Positions 34,763-46,701 of a DNA stretch of 64,000 bases are shown piece by piece; position 1 is the first letter of the stretch; each line of letters starts with the position of its first letter. Under the pieces are notes generated by a model. That model worked only from the letters and a program-made list of their open reading frames with translations. It made no database searches and had not been told where the DNA came from. Source of the DNA: Oehlia diaphana (Eukaryota > Glomeromycota > Glomeromycetes > Glomerales > Glomeraceae); the NCBI GenBank assembly GCA_003833135.1, contig QZLH01000069.1, positions 48,419-112,418 of the forward strand. Direction: 5' to 3'. Both the position numbers and the translations under genes were made by a program.

Positions 34763-37700
34763 CTATAATTTCCACTGAAAATCAGATTCTGCTCCAAAAT
34801 GGTTTGTTGTATTATTGGTATAAATAGATGATGACGTTGAAGTGGATGTTTGTAAAATTGGTGGCGGTGGCGGTGGCCGATTCCCTCCTGTCGTTGTTGC
34901 AATTGGCGATGGAGCAATAGGAACATAATGTCTCGAATTAGTTGATGTTGACCCAGTAGATGTATTATTAATTGTATGTAAATGATGCTGTATCGGTGAT
35001 GAGTCGGGTGGCGATGTTGTCCTTGTTATTGCCTGCTGTTGGTTATATGAATAATAATGATTATTTTGAAATGATGGTAAAAGAGGAGGAGTAGGGAAAG
35101 AAGAATGTTGAACGATAGTAGAATTTGGATCTACTACCACTACATTCGGCAAAGGATTCGGTGGAGGCTGCATGCTTGCAAGAGTTGAAATCTCCAATAA
35201 ACCTTGAATACTGGGCAAATGTATTCCAGAGCTTTGAGAAACATTAACGATTTTATTGCCGTTAGGAGATGTGGGTGATCGTAAATTCAAATCTTCCGGT
35301 CCATTATGAAATGTTCGAAATCCGTTAGTTACATATTTAGGATATTGATAATTAACTTGAGAAAATTGAGACCCATTAGGAGTTCCCGTGGAACTATTAT
35401 TAGGAACTGTTATGTGTATCGTTGATGAATTTGGAACAAGCGGCGAAGGAGAAAAAGTTGGAGATTCAGGTAAAAATGAAGATGGTAAATGTGGGCTTTT
35501 ATTTGATTGAATTGATGATGAATTTCCATTCACTTGAACATGATTTGAACTATATTTAGAAGGTTTAGGTCTTTTCGAAATTGGATTAAGTTGCGACGAA
35601 TCCAAACTTGGCTTTCTCAATAACGGTTTTGATGGAATATCATCAGTTTCTTCAACATCTATTTCTGAATTTGAATCGGAATCAATTACGACAACATCAA
35701 TATTCATGTTATTGGGTTGTGTCAATGATCCCTTTCTTTTCTGATTCGAACGTTCGGGAATGGAAGATTCAGCTGGTTCCTTCGATAAAGGTTCCGATGT
35801 TGACGATGTAACTGTGGGACCATTTGTGGATTGCTCGTCATTTTGTGATTTTGGATTAAATAATGGAACTGTATCCTTCTCTCCATTTTTCAATTTTTCC
35901 ATTTCTTTCTCACGTTTATCCATACGTTGAGTTACCAACTAATTAGCAAAAAAAAAAAATAAATTTAATATTGTTCTGATTCAATTTTTTTTTTAAAAAA
36001 AAATACCTTTTCAATTAATTTATCAAGCTTTCGTCTTTTTGAAAGTTTTTCACTATCATTGCTAATTTTATCATTCTGTGAAATTGTCAAAGTATCATTA
36101 ATACGCTTTGATATTAATGATTTAACATGAAGTTTAGCCAAAGACAATGTCCTGAAATCTTGATCTATTGACCTATCAAACTACGATAAAAATTATATTT
36201 AAATTAGCAAATTAAAATAAAAAAAAAAATTTAATAATTTCTTAGATTCTCTAAAAAATTCTAACCTGCAGAGCACTTTTCCTTAAGAAATTCATTAAAA
36301 AAGATTCATAATGTGAATCAACAAATATTCGTTGACCATTCCTATTCTCACATTCTAGAACTTGTCCAGCATATGTCTGTCTTGTTTCTCGAAGAACTGT
36401 CTATTTTCAAAATAAATAATTAAGCATATTATGATATCTTGTAAAAAAAGAAAAAGAAAAAAAGAAAAATCTTTTAAAATAAATATAAAATCATTTAAAT
36501 TCTAAAGATAACGTTACCATACCATCAATGCGCAACTCAATTGTTGCATAACACTCGGACACATATACATTTGTCGATTTACAGTAAATGATACTTTGTT
36601 GGCCTTTAAATTCGCTTTCCCCTTGCCTTTCCATATTTTACCATTTTTCGTCTTGTTATTTAGTAATGAATTATTAATATCACCATTTGTATTGGGCGAT
36701 TCAAGCGTTCTAAAAACGCTTATTGAATTAACTAATCCAGTTACGTTTGTTCCCTTTGAACCAATCGAAGGACAAGATGTGGCAGATATATTGACAATAA
36801 CTCCAGCACTATTCGGAAACTACAATTATAAAAATAAAGTATTATTTAGTTAAATTATCAAATTATTCAAATTATTTATATGAATTTTATATATTACCTT
36901 TGATTGTATTGAAGTTTGCTTTAAAATATCAGATTGGGTAGGAATTGAATTTAAATTTGACTGAAAATTACTTTTCAGAAATATATAGAAAACAATGAAA
37001 ATAATGTAAACCATATTTTTTTCTAAAAAAAAGAATACATTTAAAATAAATAAAAATAATACCTTCGATACCATCCAACAAACTCTAAATTGTTCTCCTC
37101 GAAAAATTTTATGGCATCCTCACGTGAATTGGGTATTTCTTGCACTTCATCAGTCAACAATGAAGTAACAATTCTTTGAATAATTAAATAATATCGTTAG
37201 AAATCACTGCGCCTCGATGTTTTACTCCGCCTCAAAAAAATTACCTTTCCGATGCTATGAATTGACCGACACGACAAACGATAGTATTATCCGATCGATC
37301 TACATCACATGTTCCACCTAGGTAGCCTAACACTTCATGTTTAACGTCGGCATAGGCACAGTCCAATAATGCTGAAACTACAGATTCGTCAATAGACAGC
37401 CGAAAGTTACTATATTATACAAGAAAGAAAGACATATATGTTTAATGTCTTAGAGAAAAATATATGCAATATCTCCATTCCCTTTTCATAATGAATACGG
37501 CAATCTACGCTTGTTTTTTTTTCGCTGACCACTCACAATGTAATTGGGAACTGACTTGCTTACCCAACTGGGTCGTCAACTTTTGAAATTGTAGCATTCT
37601 TTTGTCGGGGATTACTTCGACCGACCATTCCTACTGTACGATCTATAGTTGTGGACAACCGTCGCGAAATTGTAGGGTCCGTAATAGCTTTACTTTGTTG

Positions 37701-37811
37701 TCGATTCTCTATGGGTTCTGAACTATCCACTGTGGCATTAAATATTGTTTTACCATTTGTCATAGAGTTGTTTACATTCGACGTACCGATGTCGTCTGTC
37801 TTTTGAGGCAT
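34763..37811 (-). CDS. MPN-domain protein lacking the JAMM motif (Abraxas/FAM175- or MPND-like)
   Basis: Eight exons join in frame. The start MPQKTDDIG is a low-complexity leader. The MPN fold follows: FRLSIDESVVSALLDCAYADVKHEVLGYLGG, VGQFIASER, VQEIPNSREDAIKFFEENNLEFVGWY. The catalytic HxHP is replaced by RSNF; downstream S-x7-D is only partly kept. So this is an MPN- (pseudo) domain. A Lys-rich linker, then SVMQQLSCALMTVLRETRQTYAG and a coiled-coil (FDRSIDQDFRTLSLAKL...KLIEKLVTQRMDKREKEMEKLKN), lead to a long Ser/Pro tail with PPPPPP. MPN-minus then coiled-coil is the layout of Abraxas/ABRO1, scaffolds for BRCC36-type deubiquitinases. The acceptor before SNFQSN is weak but the only one that keeps the frame. 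Confidence 0.65.
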
Positions 37812-38756
37812 CTTCAAGCGATCTATAAAGGAAAAGTAACTAGTTTGCCGAAAAAGTGAGTGAGAAGTAATGTTGAAGTCTATAACCGAGTTGGCTTTTT
37901 GTTGTAAAACCGTGCGATGGCTCAGATTTATGATGTTACTAAGTTCCTTTAATAACTGGTTTTTTTAATAAGAGCAATCTACGATTCGAAGAAATGGAAA
38001 TCGATATAAACTGGCGATCTTACAAAACGATCGTGAATTAAGTTTGTTAAGATCGTTCGAAAAATGGTGGTTTTTTAACTAATAGGAAAAGTTCTATGGT
38101 ACACACTAAAAACACTACGAACTAGCATATCAGTTTTTTGTGTTTATGAGGCTCAGAGAATTCGCTGTTTGGGGCGCCGTTAGTACTATAAATTGGGGAT
38201 CGTGTTATAGCCAATGAAAATGGACATTAATTTGTACGATCATTTGATACACATGATAACTGATTAACACTGATAATAACAAATATTATATATTATTTCA
38301 ACATATTTACATCAAAAGAAAAAATGAAATAAAAAAATGTGCATTTTTGATAGATTAAAGTTTTTACAAACCTCCTTTTCCTTCTTATAAAAGAAAAAAA
38401 AATGCACAAACCTGTAAAAAATACGTATGTATAATAAAATTTAAATAATTTACTATTTAACTAATTTTTTTTTTCTTGCAACTATGGTCTGTTATAATTA
38501 ATACAATTACTTTTGTGTTATTAGTAATTATTTAACATATTGTTTCTTTTTCCCTTATATTAAATGAAAAAGGAGGTAGTAAGTAAAAAAAAAAATATAT
38601 ATGCACATCCCGTATGAAAGCCTTGAAAATCAACTAACACAAAGATAAAATATATATATAATGAATAAAAAAAGAATATATTGTCACATTTAATTTTTTA
38701 AAATAATGTTCATTTTAAGATTTCCTCGTCTTGATAATCCTTAAATTTTTTACAAA
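37812..38756. other. Intergenic region
   Basis: About 945 bases between two minus-strand genes. It contains the MPN gene promoter. No further gene is seen. Confidence 0.5.
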
Positions 38757-40378
38757 TTAGGAAGCACCAAGACTTGGAAAAGCACTTTGATCATCAAGGT
38801 TGACGACGCCGCTACGTCCGCCGCCGCCACCTCCACGACGACGATTATCACGATCATCATAATTATTTTCACGACGATCGCGTCCATCACCTCTACCGCC
38901 ACCGCGGCTACCACGTCCACGACCACGTCCGCGTGTGGGACCTCCTCCATGCTTATCGAATGTTTGCGTAATTTCTACAATAGTTTTAGACTTATTCTTC
39001 TTGTTCTTGAGGCGATAAGATTGTTCCTAATGATTAAATGTTTGAATAACAATATAAATAAAAGATAACTTAATAATTTCAGCATATTTAATATTTTACT
39101 AACTTTCCCAGTAAAAAGAAAATCATCTTCTTCGTCCTTTTCAAGAGGGACGGCGTCTTTCCACTGAGAATCATCAACTCCTTCATTAGGTTTTCTAGCT
39201 TCCGGAAGAGTAATATCTAATAACTTTTGGGCTTTCTCGGCAAAGTATTCGTCAAGAGTCTTTTGATTTTCTTCAGGTTCAGGAGCTGGAGTCGATTCAT
39301 TGGCAGCAGTATCTTCATTCTTCGCAGCTTCATCTCCATTCCAAGCATCATTGGTTTCAGGTTGTTGCTCCCAACTACTATTTTCAGTTTTTTCAGCAGA
39401 GTTCCAACTATCATTAGTAGTAGTATTACTTTCTTCAGGAACAGTAACACCTGCACTCCAATCATTATTTTCTTCGGTGGTTTTGTTATCACCCCAATTA
39501 CCAGCATTGGTATCATTAGCATTATCACCCCAAGAGGAAGAGGCATTAGCATCACTGGGTTCTGCATTCCAACTAGGACTTTCAGTTGCAGCACTATTAT
39601 CCCAAGGTGTTTCGGTGGGTTTACCCCACCCTTGATTTTCTTTCTTTTCACTATCACTATTAGTATATTAGTATTTAATCAATATTATAAAAAATAATCG
39701 AATTTGAAAGAATATACTCACTGTCTTCCTGTTCCGCTATGCCTATCATATTCACGACGTCGGCCACCGCCGCCGCCACGACCACCTCCACGACTACGAT
39801 CACTTGGACGAGCACCGCGTGGGGTTCTTGTAGGATGATAATCACCGCCTCCACCGCCTCCACCGCCTCCACCACCTTCTTCACGACGGGAAAAACGAGG
39901 ACCTACATTTCGATCACGAGGAGCTCCTAAAAATAATGAAACCCGAATTATTAATTAAATGTTATGTGAAGTTTTGAAATTCATAAAATATAATAGGATC
40001 TAAAGTTTATTAAATTATTAATTGAAAGCCATTTCAACGATTCTTTATCTTTTCTCGTAAGAAAATTTCCAAATAAATTTTGAGAGATCGCGGCATAAAG
40101 CTTTTTAAAGTAATAATATATTTATCTTTTAAACAAAAATACATACCAGATCTCGTATCTTCATTATTATTTCTGTTTGAAGCAGAAGGCTTGTGTCCAC
40201 CTCTTTGAGGATACTCGTGACGAATTCTGGCCTCTTTGGGAGATGCACGAGACCTGTCAACTTTTTTCTGAACAACAACAGGCTGTTCCTTTGATGGTTC
40301 CACTTCTTTAACAGCGGCCTCAGGATCTGTACTCTCACCTAGGAGGTCGAAAGGATTTCGACTTGCAACACTCGCCAT
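38757..40378 (-). CDS. STM1: Stm1/SERBP1 (HABP4) family ribosome-associated protein
   Basis: Four exons. The start MASVASRNPFDLLGE matches the Stm1 N-terminus (NPFDLLG). A charged region KEARIRHEYPQRGGHKPSA and an RGG block (FSRREEGGGGGGGGGDYHPTR, GGGRGGGGGRRREYDRHSGTGR) follow, where SERBP1 proteins bind RNA and ribosomes. A Trp/Asn-rich acidic region precedes the HABP4 motif KTLDEYFAEKAQKLLDI. It ends with another RGG stretch and VVNLDDQSAFPSLGAS. Stm1-type proteins clamp non-translating ribosomes during starvation. The GGC/GGT tracts give long spurious antisense frames (39227-39697). Confidence 0.9.
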
Positions 40379-40856
40379 TATCAGGAAGAATTTGATGGAT
40401 GGATAGAGACAATCCTTTTAATTAAGATTGTCGCGCCTATTAAAAAAAAAAATGCTCCATATATAGGTTTATAATTTCTAAATTTGTACTTAATTTTACT
40501 AATTCCAACAATTCTAACCAACCAAAAACTCCAAGAGATCGGTCACAAATTGCACAAATTGGGCGCATTTTGTTTATGTCAATCCTTTGTCATGTGAATA
40601 TAGTGAGAATAACTGATTTATCAAGAAAAAAAATCTCGAACTGACATCTACCAATAAAAATTCATGTACATTTTTATTACGTTAACACGATAAACGTCAG
40701 CAGTATCGTAATGATCTTCGAGACATAAAATTTTGATCTCTTTTTTTTTTTTCATAAGCCGCGATTATTTTTCATAGATCGCGTCTTCATTTTATTTAGA
40801 GTCCTTTTTAGAATCAATTAAAGACTTTTTTTTAAGTAGTAAAATTAATAAAAATC
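40379..40856. promoter_or_regulatory. Divergent promoter region
   Basis: About 480 bases between the Stm1-like gene and RPN8. AT-rich; no recognised element. Confidence 0.4.
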
Positions 40857-42063
40857 ATGTTACCTACCACTAATCCAATAACGATCTCTCAGAATACCAC
40901 AGTGATTGTTCATCCTTTGGTACTTTTGTCTGTGGTTGATCATTATAATCGTGTAGCTAAAAGTACTAAAAAACGTGTCTTAGGGGTTCTATTAGGACAA
41001 AACAATAATAAAACTGTCAACGTAGCGAATAGTTTTGCTGGTAATATATAAGTTTTTTTATCTTTTTTTTCGAATGGTTAAAAAACGTGTTGAAATAATA
41101 ATGAACTTCTGTTTAATACAAAAATAATAGTACCCTTTGAAGAAGATGAAAGAGATCCATCTGTTTGGTTTTTGGATCATAATTATGTTGAAGCCATGAA
41201 TGATATGTTTAAGAAAGTTAATGGTAAATACTATTAAAAATTCTCTCAAATCATTATCACTGGTCTAAAAAAAAAAAAAAAAAATTTTGAATGAATTAGC
41301 TAGGGAAAAGATGATTGGATGGTATCATAGTGGACCTAAACTTCGCGCATCAGACTTGGAAATTAATGAATTATTTAAAAGATATACTCCAAATCCAGTT
41401 TTAGTTATTGTAGATGTAGAACCAAAAGATATAGGCATACCCACTGATGCTTACTTTGCTATCGAAGAAATCAAAGATGTAAGCGAAGATTCTCTCAAAG
41501 TTGTTATTTTATTAAATTTTTTCTAACTTTGAAATTTTAATAATTAGGATGGAACAGCTACTACTAAGACATTTATGCATGTTCCTTCACAAATTGATGC
41601 AGAAGAATCAGAAGAAATAGGAGTAGAACATCTTTTACGTGATATTAAGGATAATGCAGTTGGTACATTATCAACTCGTGTTACAGATCAATTAAATTCT
41701 TTAAAAGGCTTACAATCTCGTCTTGAAGAAATTCGAGAATATTTACAAAAAGTTGTAAATCGCCAGTTGCCAATTAATCATCAAATAATTTATAATCTTC
41801 AAGATATTTTTAATTTATTACCAAATCTTAATGTCACTGATACTGTCAAATCATTTTCTGTAAAAACAAATGATCAATTATTAGTAATTTATTTGTCTTC
41901 TTTAATTCGTGCTGTTATTGCTCTTCACAATTTAATTAATAACAAAATCGAAAATCTTAAAGGTGAAACTGTTCAACCAATTGAAGAAGAAAAGAAGGAA
42001 GAAAATAAAGTTAAAGAGAAAGACACAAAAGAAGGTGCTGAGGTCAAGGAAGGAAAAAAATAA
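40857..42063 (+). CDS. RPN8: 26S proteasome regulatory subunit Rpn8
   Basis: Four exons (40857-41040, 41131-41223, 41300-41478, 41548-42063) give 323 aa, like human PSMD7. The MPN domain has [48 protein letters not shown] and NPVLVIVDV. The GWYHSGP line has no second His, so it is the non-catalytic MPN partner of Rpn11 in the proteasome lid. The C-terminal region (HLLRDIKD...[12 protein letters not shown]) matches the family, ending in a Lys/Glu-rich tail. Introns 1-3 split the MPN domain. Confidence 0.95.
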
Positions 42064-42220
42064 AGTTTTGTCTTGTAGAATTTCATTTATTATTAAATTT
42101 ATATATGATTTTGTATTATGTTTGGTCAATTAAAAGTGTTTTTTTTTATTAATATAAATTTTTGTTTATAAAAATTACGCATTATTAAATTTACAAATAA
42201 CCAAAAAAAAAAATATTACA
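42064..42220. other. Convergent 3' spacer
   Basis: Only 157 bases separate the convergent stop codons of RPN8 and the dihydropteridine reductase gene. Confidence 0.5.
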
Positions 42221-43373
42221 TTAAAGTTCAACAAAACTAGTTTCACCGTTTTTGGTGGTAATTTTAACCATTTTTCCTTGAGGTACAGATAAAGTTCCAT
42301 TAGTATATTCAAATATACGTCTACAAAATAAGGTATTTTTTTTAGTAGAAATTCAGATATCAAAAATTCTAGTTTATATTATTATATTATTTATTTATTT
42401 ATTTATTTTTACCTAGTTAATAAATCTAAAGGAATCCATTGGGAGAAATCAGAATCTGGCATTCCCTTACGATTATCCGGAGTATCAATCGTTGCCCTAA
42501 TCATTTCAAGCAATTAATATTTGGCGAAGTAAACTTAATTAACTTAATTAACATATACTTATTATACTTACGGTTGGATAGCCATGACTTTTGTATTCTT
42601 TGGTAATCCACCTTTTTTTGAAGCTATACTACTGAATAAATGATGAACAGCAGCCTTTGCAATTCCATATCCAATAAATCCTAAATAAAATCGGATTAAT
42701 ATAAATATAATAAATTTATGTGAATATTTAATAATTACCTGGAGTAGATTGCAAGTCAGCTACACCCGTTAACATAAAAAAGCCTCCTCTAAGAGGAAAT
42801 TTTAACTAAATTTAATTAAATTATAAACTTTACAAGGAATAATTCGTTAAATTACTTACTCTTTTAGGTTTACAGTACTCAATTTTGACGCGATCAAGGA
42901 AGGATTCAAAATTTTCTTTATCATCAAATCCGCAGTCTCCAAAAAATCTATTAAAAAAAATCGATCTTTTAACAACCTTAAACAACAGATCAAAATCAAA
43001 ACAAAAAAAAAAAATATTTCGAATTAATAACCTTCTTTGGCCAAATCACCCATACAAAAGCCACCAGCTACACATAAGATAGCATCATACTTTTCACCAT
43101 TAAGTATTGAATTAGAATTTTGTATAACTTTTTTCCCTTGTACTTCTAAAGACTCCTCTTTATTAGAAACTACAATATTATGAGCAGCTTCTTCATTTGG
43201 ACGCGTTCCAATTGAAGTCACTTCCTAAATAATATCACATGTATGAATACACAATTTATGACATATTATATAATAAAGCGTAATTAGCTTACCCAATTAT
43301 TCTTGTTGAATAAGGTAATTAGACTTCTACCTAGGTTACCAGAGCCTCCATAAATAACAACTCTATGAGCCAT
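42221..43373 (-). CDS. QDPR: Dihydropteridine reductase (quinonoid, short-chain dehydrogenase)
   Basis: About seven exons join in frame. The start MAHRVVIYGGSGNLGRSLITLF is the NADH-binding GxxGxxG block. Then VTSIGTRPNEEA, YDAILCVAGGFCMGDLAKEG, the helix ETADLMIKKILNPSLIASKI, and GGFFMLTGVADLQSTPGFIGYGIAKAAVHHL follow. The active Tyr-x3-Lys is YGIAK. NTKVMAIQP and ATIDTPDNRKGMPDSDFSQW are typical of QDPR. It reduces quinonoid dihydrobiopterin back to tetrahydrobiopterin, the cofactor of aromatic amino-acid hydroxylases. Most ascomycetes lack it, while some early-diverging fungi (Mortierella) have a BH4 pathway. The frame through the middle exons was resolved by matching the family. Confidence 0.9.
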
Positions 43374-44872
43374 TTTTAACGTTACGGTTACTTAATGTCA
43401 CAATCATAAAAGAAAGTCTGATCAAAAATAAAAAAAGAATTTTGGTACACTAAGAATTAACTGTATATGGTATGCAGAAATTTTCAGGGGTCAAAATCAC
43501 CGATAATCGAAATGACTAAATTTTTATCTTTAAATAAAGTTATTTTTCCTTAAATAGACAAGTTTAAATAGTACAACTTTTTTTTAAGTTCTAACTTTTT
43601 TATTTTTAATAATTTAATTTAACTAACTATTTATTACCTTTCACTTACTTGGTTAATTATTCTGAAAATCTCGTGCTTAACTAGAAGGTTCCTTCTCATA
43701 ATTAAAATATTTCAGTACTCGATCATTATTAATTCCCTTGCATAGTCAATAAATATTATTTCTATTATTAAAAATTTTAACATAGAAAATCATACCAAAA
43801 AAATCGGCAAACAACAATATTATTTTTTTCTCATTGTCTTATAAAAAAAATAATTCCATATTACTAATAAACAAGTATAGTTTAGTCTGTTAAACAGGTC
43901 CGTGCAATACGTGTAAGATTTCCCGGTGACTGATTTACCATTATCGCGAATTTAAAAATGCTAAAGATTCAGATTTTAATTTTAAAAAAATTTAATATAA
44001 GTACAAATTGTTTATAATGCGATTTGTAAAAAAAAAAAAAATATTTAAATAATAAAAGGAAAAAATATACATTTACGAATTTAGGGGAAAAATTTAAAAG
44101 AATGAATTACTTGCAAGAACTAAAAAATTTACTAAGCTAATTTTAAAGAATATAAAGGCATTTATGGAATGCTTTCTCTATTACATATACATATATAATA
44201 ACTACTATTTGATAATCTACTAATATAATAAATAAATATGTAAAAAATTATAATAATGTTTTGTTTTTGCTATCTCGTTTTCTTTCTTCCATTATCCTTT
44301 GCTTTTTGCTTTTTCAATTTTTTATTGCTTAGTACTTCACCAAGGAATTCATTTCAATTTCTTTGTCGCGTTCACATTACGTTCCTCTTATTTAATAATT
44401 ACACTAATTAAATTTAATTGCAGGATAATTTTTTTTTTTAAAAAAAAAATACTGATTTTTAATATGCCAAGTGAAAAAGGTAGCAAGATATAATGATAAT
44501 CAAAATAAATTTCGATTACATTTTAACATAAAAAAAAAATATCTGCCACAATAATGTAGCAAAGCAAAAGCAAAGCGAATATTATCTTAAAAATAAAGCA
44601 AGGAAATCTTTAAAAAAAAAAACTGTACAAAAAGAAAAAAAAATGAAGAGAAAAAAAAAACCAAACCAATAATATAACCAGGTATTATAAGACACAAAGA
44701 ATAAAAAATTATCAGTGATGAAAAACACGATTTTTTACAAGATTCCACCCAAAATGTTCATAATTGATTTCGCTAATGAAGGAAGGAATGCATTAATAAC
44801 TATTATTCATCCCTAATAAGAATATAAAATTAAGCTATTACATTTTTTTTTCCTTCATTAACGTTGTTTAAA
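43374..44872. other. Intergenic region
   Basis: About 1.5 kb with no supportable gene. It holds a T11/A10 palindrome at 44429-44449. A frame at 44299-44493 is hydrophobic and short; it is not supported. Confidence 0.5.
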
Positions 44873-46701
44873 TCAATATCTCATCATACCGGAACCTGGA
44901 GGTCCATTAACGTGATTTGACATATGTGGAGGGACTTGCGACATTCCCATCGTTCCCTGTACATTAGGCATACCTGCATTTGTGCCTTGCATAGTCATTC
45001 CAACGTTAACATTCATTGTATGCCCAACGTTCATTCCAGACATATTTGGTGGCATCCCTCCAACATTAGGTGGTATTGTATCTAATCCCATCACTCCATT
45101 AGCTTGAGCAATTGGACAATCCTTATGTGCAAGCAATAATGTTTTTAAATTAAGAATCTCTTCACGTAAACTTTGTGCCTGACTTTGCAAAGTCTCATTG
45201 TCGTTTGTAAGATATTCAACTTTAGCTTGTAAATTAGCAAGCCACTGTTTCTTACGTTGGCGGCATTTGAGTGCAGCTGTTAATAAATTATTTTATAAAT
45301 TATTAGAAAATACGAGACTATAAGAATATGGTGAATATTAATTAATAACTAAATTACCTTGACGATTTCTTTCCAAAAAGTTTCTTCGTTTTTCTTCATC
45401 CGTCATATCACTTTTAGATTTTTGACCATTTTTCTTTACAGGGGGTTGTTCTGAAATTAAATTATCTTCAGCTTTTCGACGTGCATTACGAGGACTTTTT
45501 ATTGGACTGGAACTGGCTGATCTACTACTATCATGATCCATCGATTGACTAGTAATAACTGATCCTTTATGTTGTGATGATATATTTGAACTTATACCAT
45601 TAGTATGTGTTACATTATTTAATACAACAATAGGATTACTTGAAGACTGCGTAAAATCATCTTTTTCGGTCTTTGGCATAATTGTATGAACTAATGGATT
45701 TGTTGCCATTGCAGCCATGGATCCATTTGTCATTCCAAGCATATTTGTCGCTGACACGGAAGGTTGAACAACCCCAGATTGTGATGTAGAAACGCCAGAA
45801 ACAGAAACGGTGGCACCGGAATTTGTAGATATTGTTTTACGTTCTGAATCTGTAAGAGGTTTTGGGACACCTTGAGTAAATACATTACGATTAAAAGGGT
45901 CTGTAGTTGCCATTGCAGGAATTGAATTCATGAATGATGTAGCCGAACTTGTGCTCGTGGCTATGGCCCCAAAAAGTGCAGCAGTTCCAGGTGATGCATC
46001 TGTGAATGAACCAAAAGGAAGTGGTGTAGTTCCTGTACGCCCATCAAACATCATCGACTCTTGTGGTCCCGTTAAAATAGAAGGTGACAATGGACCAGTT
46101 CGTAGTGACTGTAAACTCCAACCATATTGTTCTTCATTAGCACTAATACCAGCCGATGGACTTTCAAGTTGTGCAACTGGAGGTAAACTTGGTTTTGGAC
46201 TATTTGTTCCAGTACTTTCTGAAAGGGGATTGGCTCCAGAAAAACTTTGTTCAAATGGATTTGGTTCCAAATCATGTTTTGAACAAGCAGCTAAAAATCT
46301 TGTAGGAGTTTGTTCAACTACCAGTTCTTTTGAAGGTAGTTTACTGGCATTTTTAACCGGCGAAGATGAAGGTGATTCGGATGCAGATGTTTCGGGAGAT
46401 CTGCCGGCTGAAAAAAAAATAGAAATTTCGGAATATAAATATGTTATGTTCATTCGCGTTTTATTTTTTGTTCAAATAATTTTTGTTCTTTCTTTTTTCA
46501 TAAGAATAATTTTTTTTTTTTTCATTTACTCAAATTTTTATAATTAAACATAATATACTAAAAAAAAAAATAGTCCATTTCTTTAATTCATGATAGTCAA
46601 TCTACTTTAATAAAAATAAATATTTGTTTCTTTTTTTTTTAAAAAAAAAAAAAAAATTTACCTTCATTTGTAGTGCCTGACTTGTTTGATGGTGAATGCA
46701 T
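44873..46701 (-). CDS. bZIP transcription factor, Atf1/Sko1 (ATF/CREB) type
   Basis: Three exons: 46701 down to about 46660 (MHSPSNKSGTTNEG), a long central exon to about 45357, and a last exon ending at 44873. The first part carries TPTRFLAACSKHDLEPNPFEQSFSGA, like the osmotic-stress domain of fungal Atf1 proteins, and a GPLSPSILTGPQ block like its HRA domain. The Ser/Thr-rich centre is disordered. The basic region EEKRRNFLERNRQAALKCRQRKKQW and the leucine zipper (LQAKVEYLTNDNETLQ, LREEILNLKTLLLAHKDC) are nearly canonical. Such factors act below the Hog1/Sty1 MAP kinase on CRE sites. The tail is Met/Asn/Gly-rich. The very long upstream spacer may hold 5'-leader introns. Confidence 0.92.

Noticed and set aside
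34763..37811. Active JAMM deubiquitinase
   Set aside because: The HxHP motif is absent (RSNF) in the only in-frame splice model.
39227..39697. Long plus-strand frame opposite the Stm1-like gene
   Set aside because: It is the antisense of the Trp/Asn-rich region of a clear minus-strand gene; low complexity.
45930..46547. 205-codon plus-strand frame
   Set aside because: Antisense shadow of the central exon of the bZIP gene.
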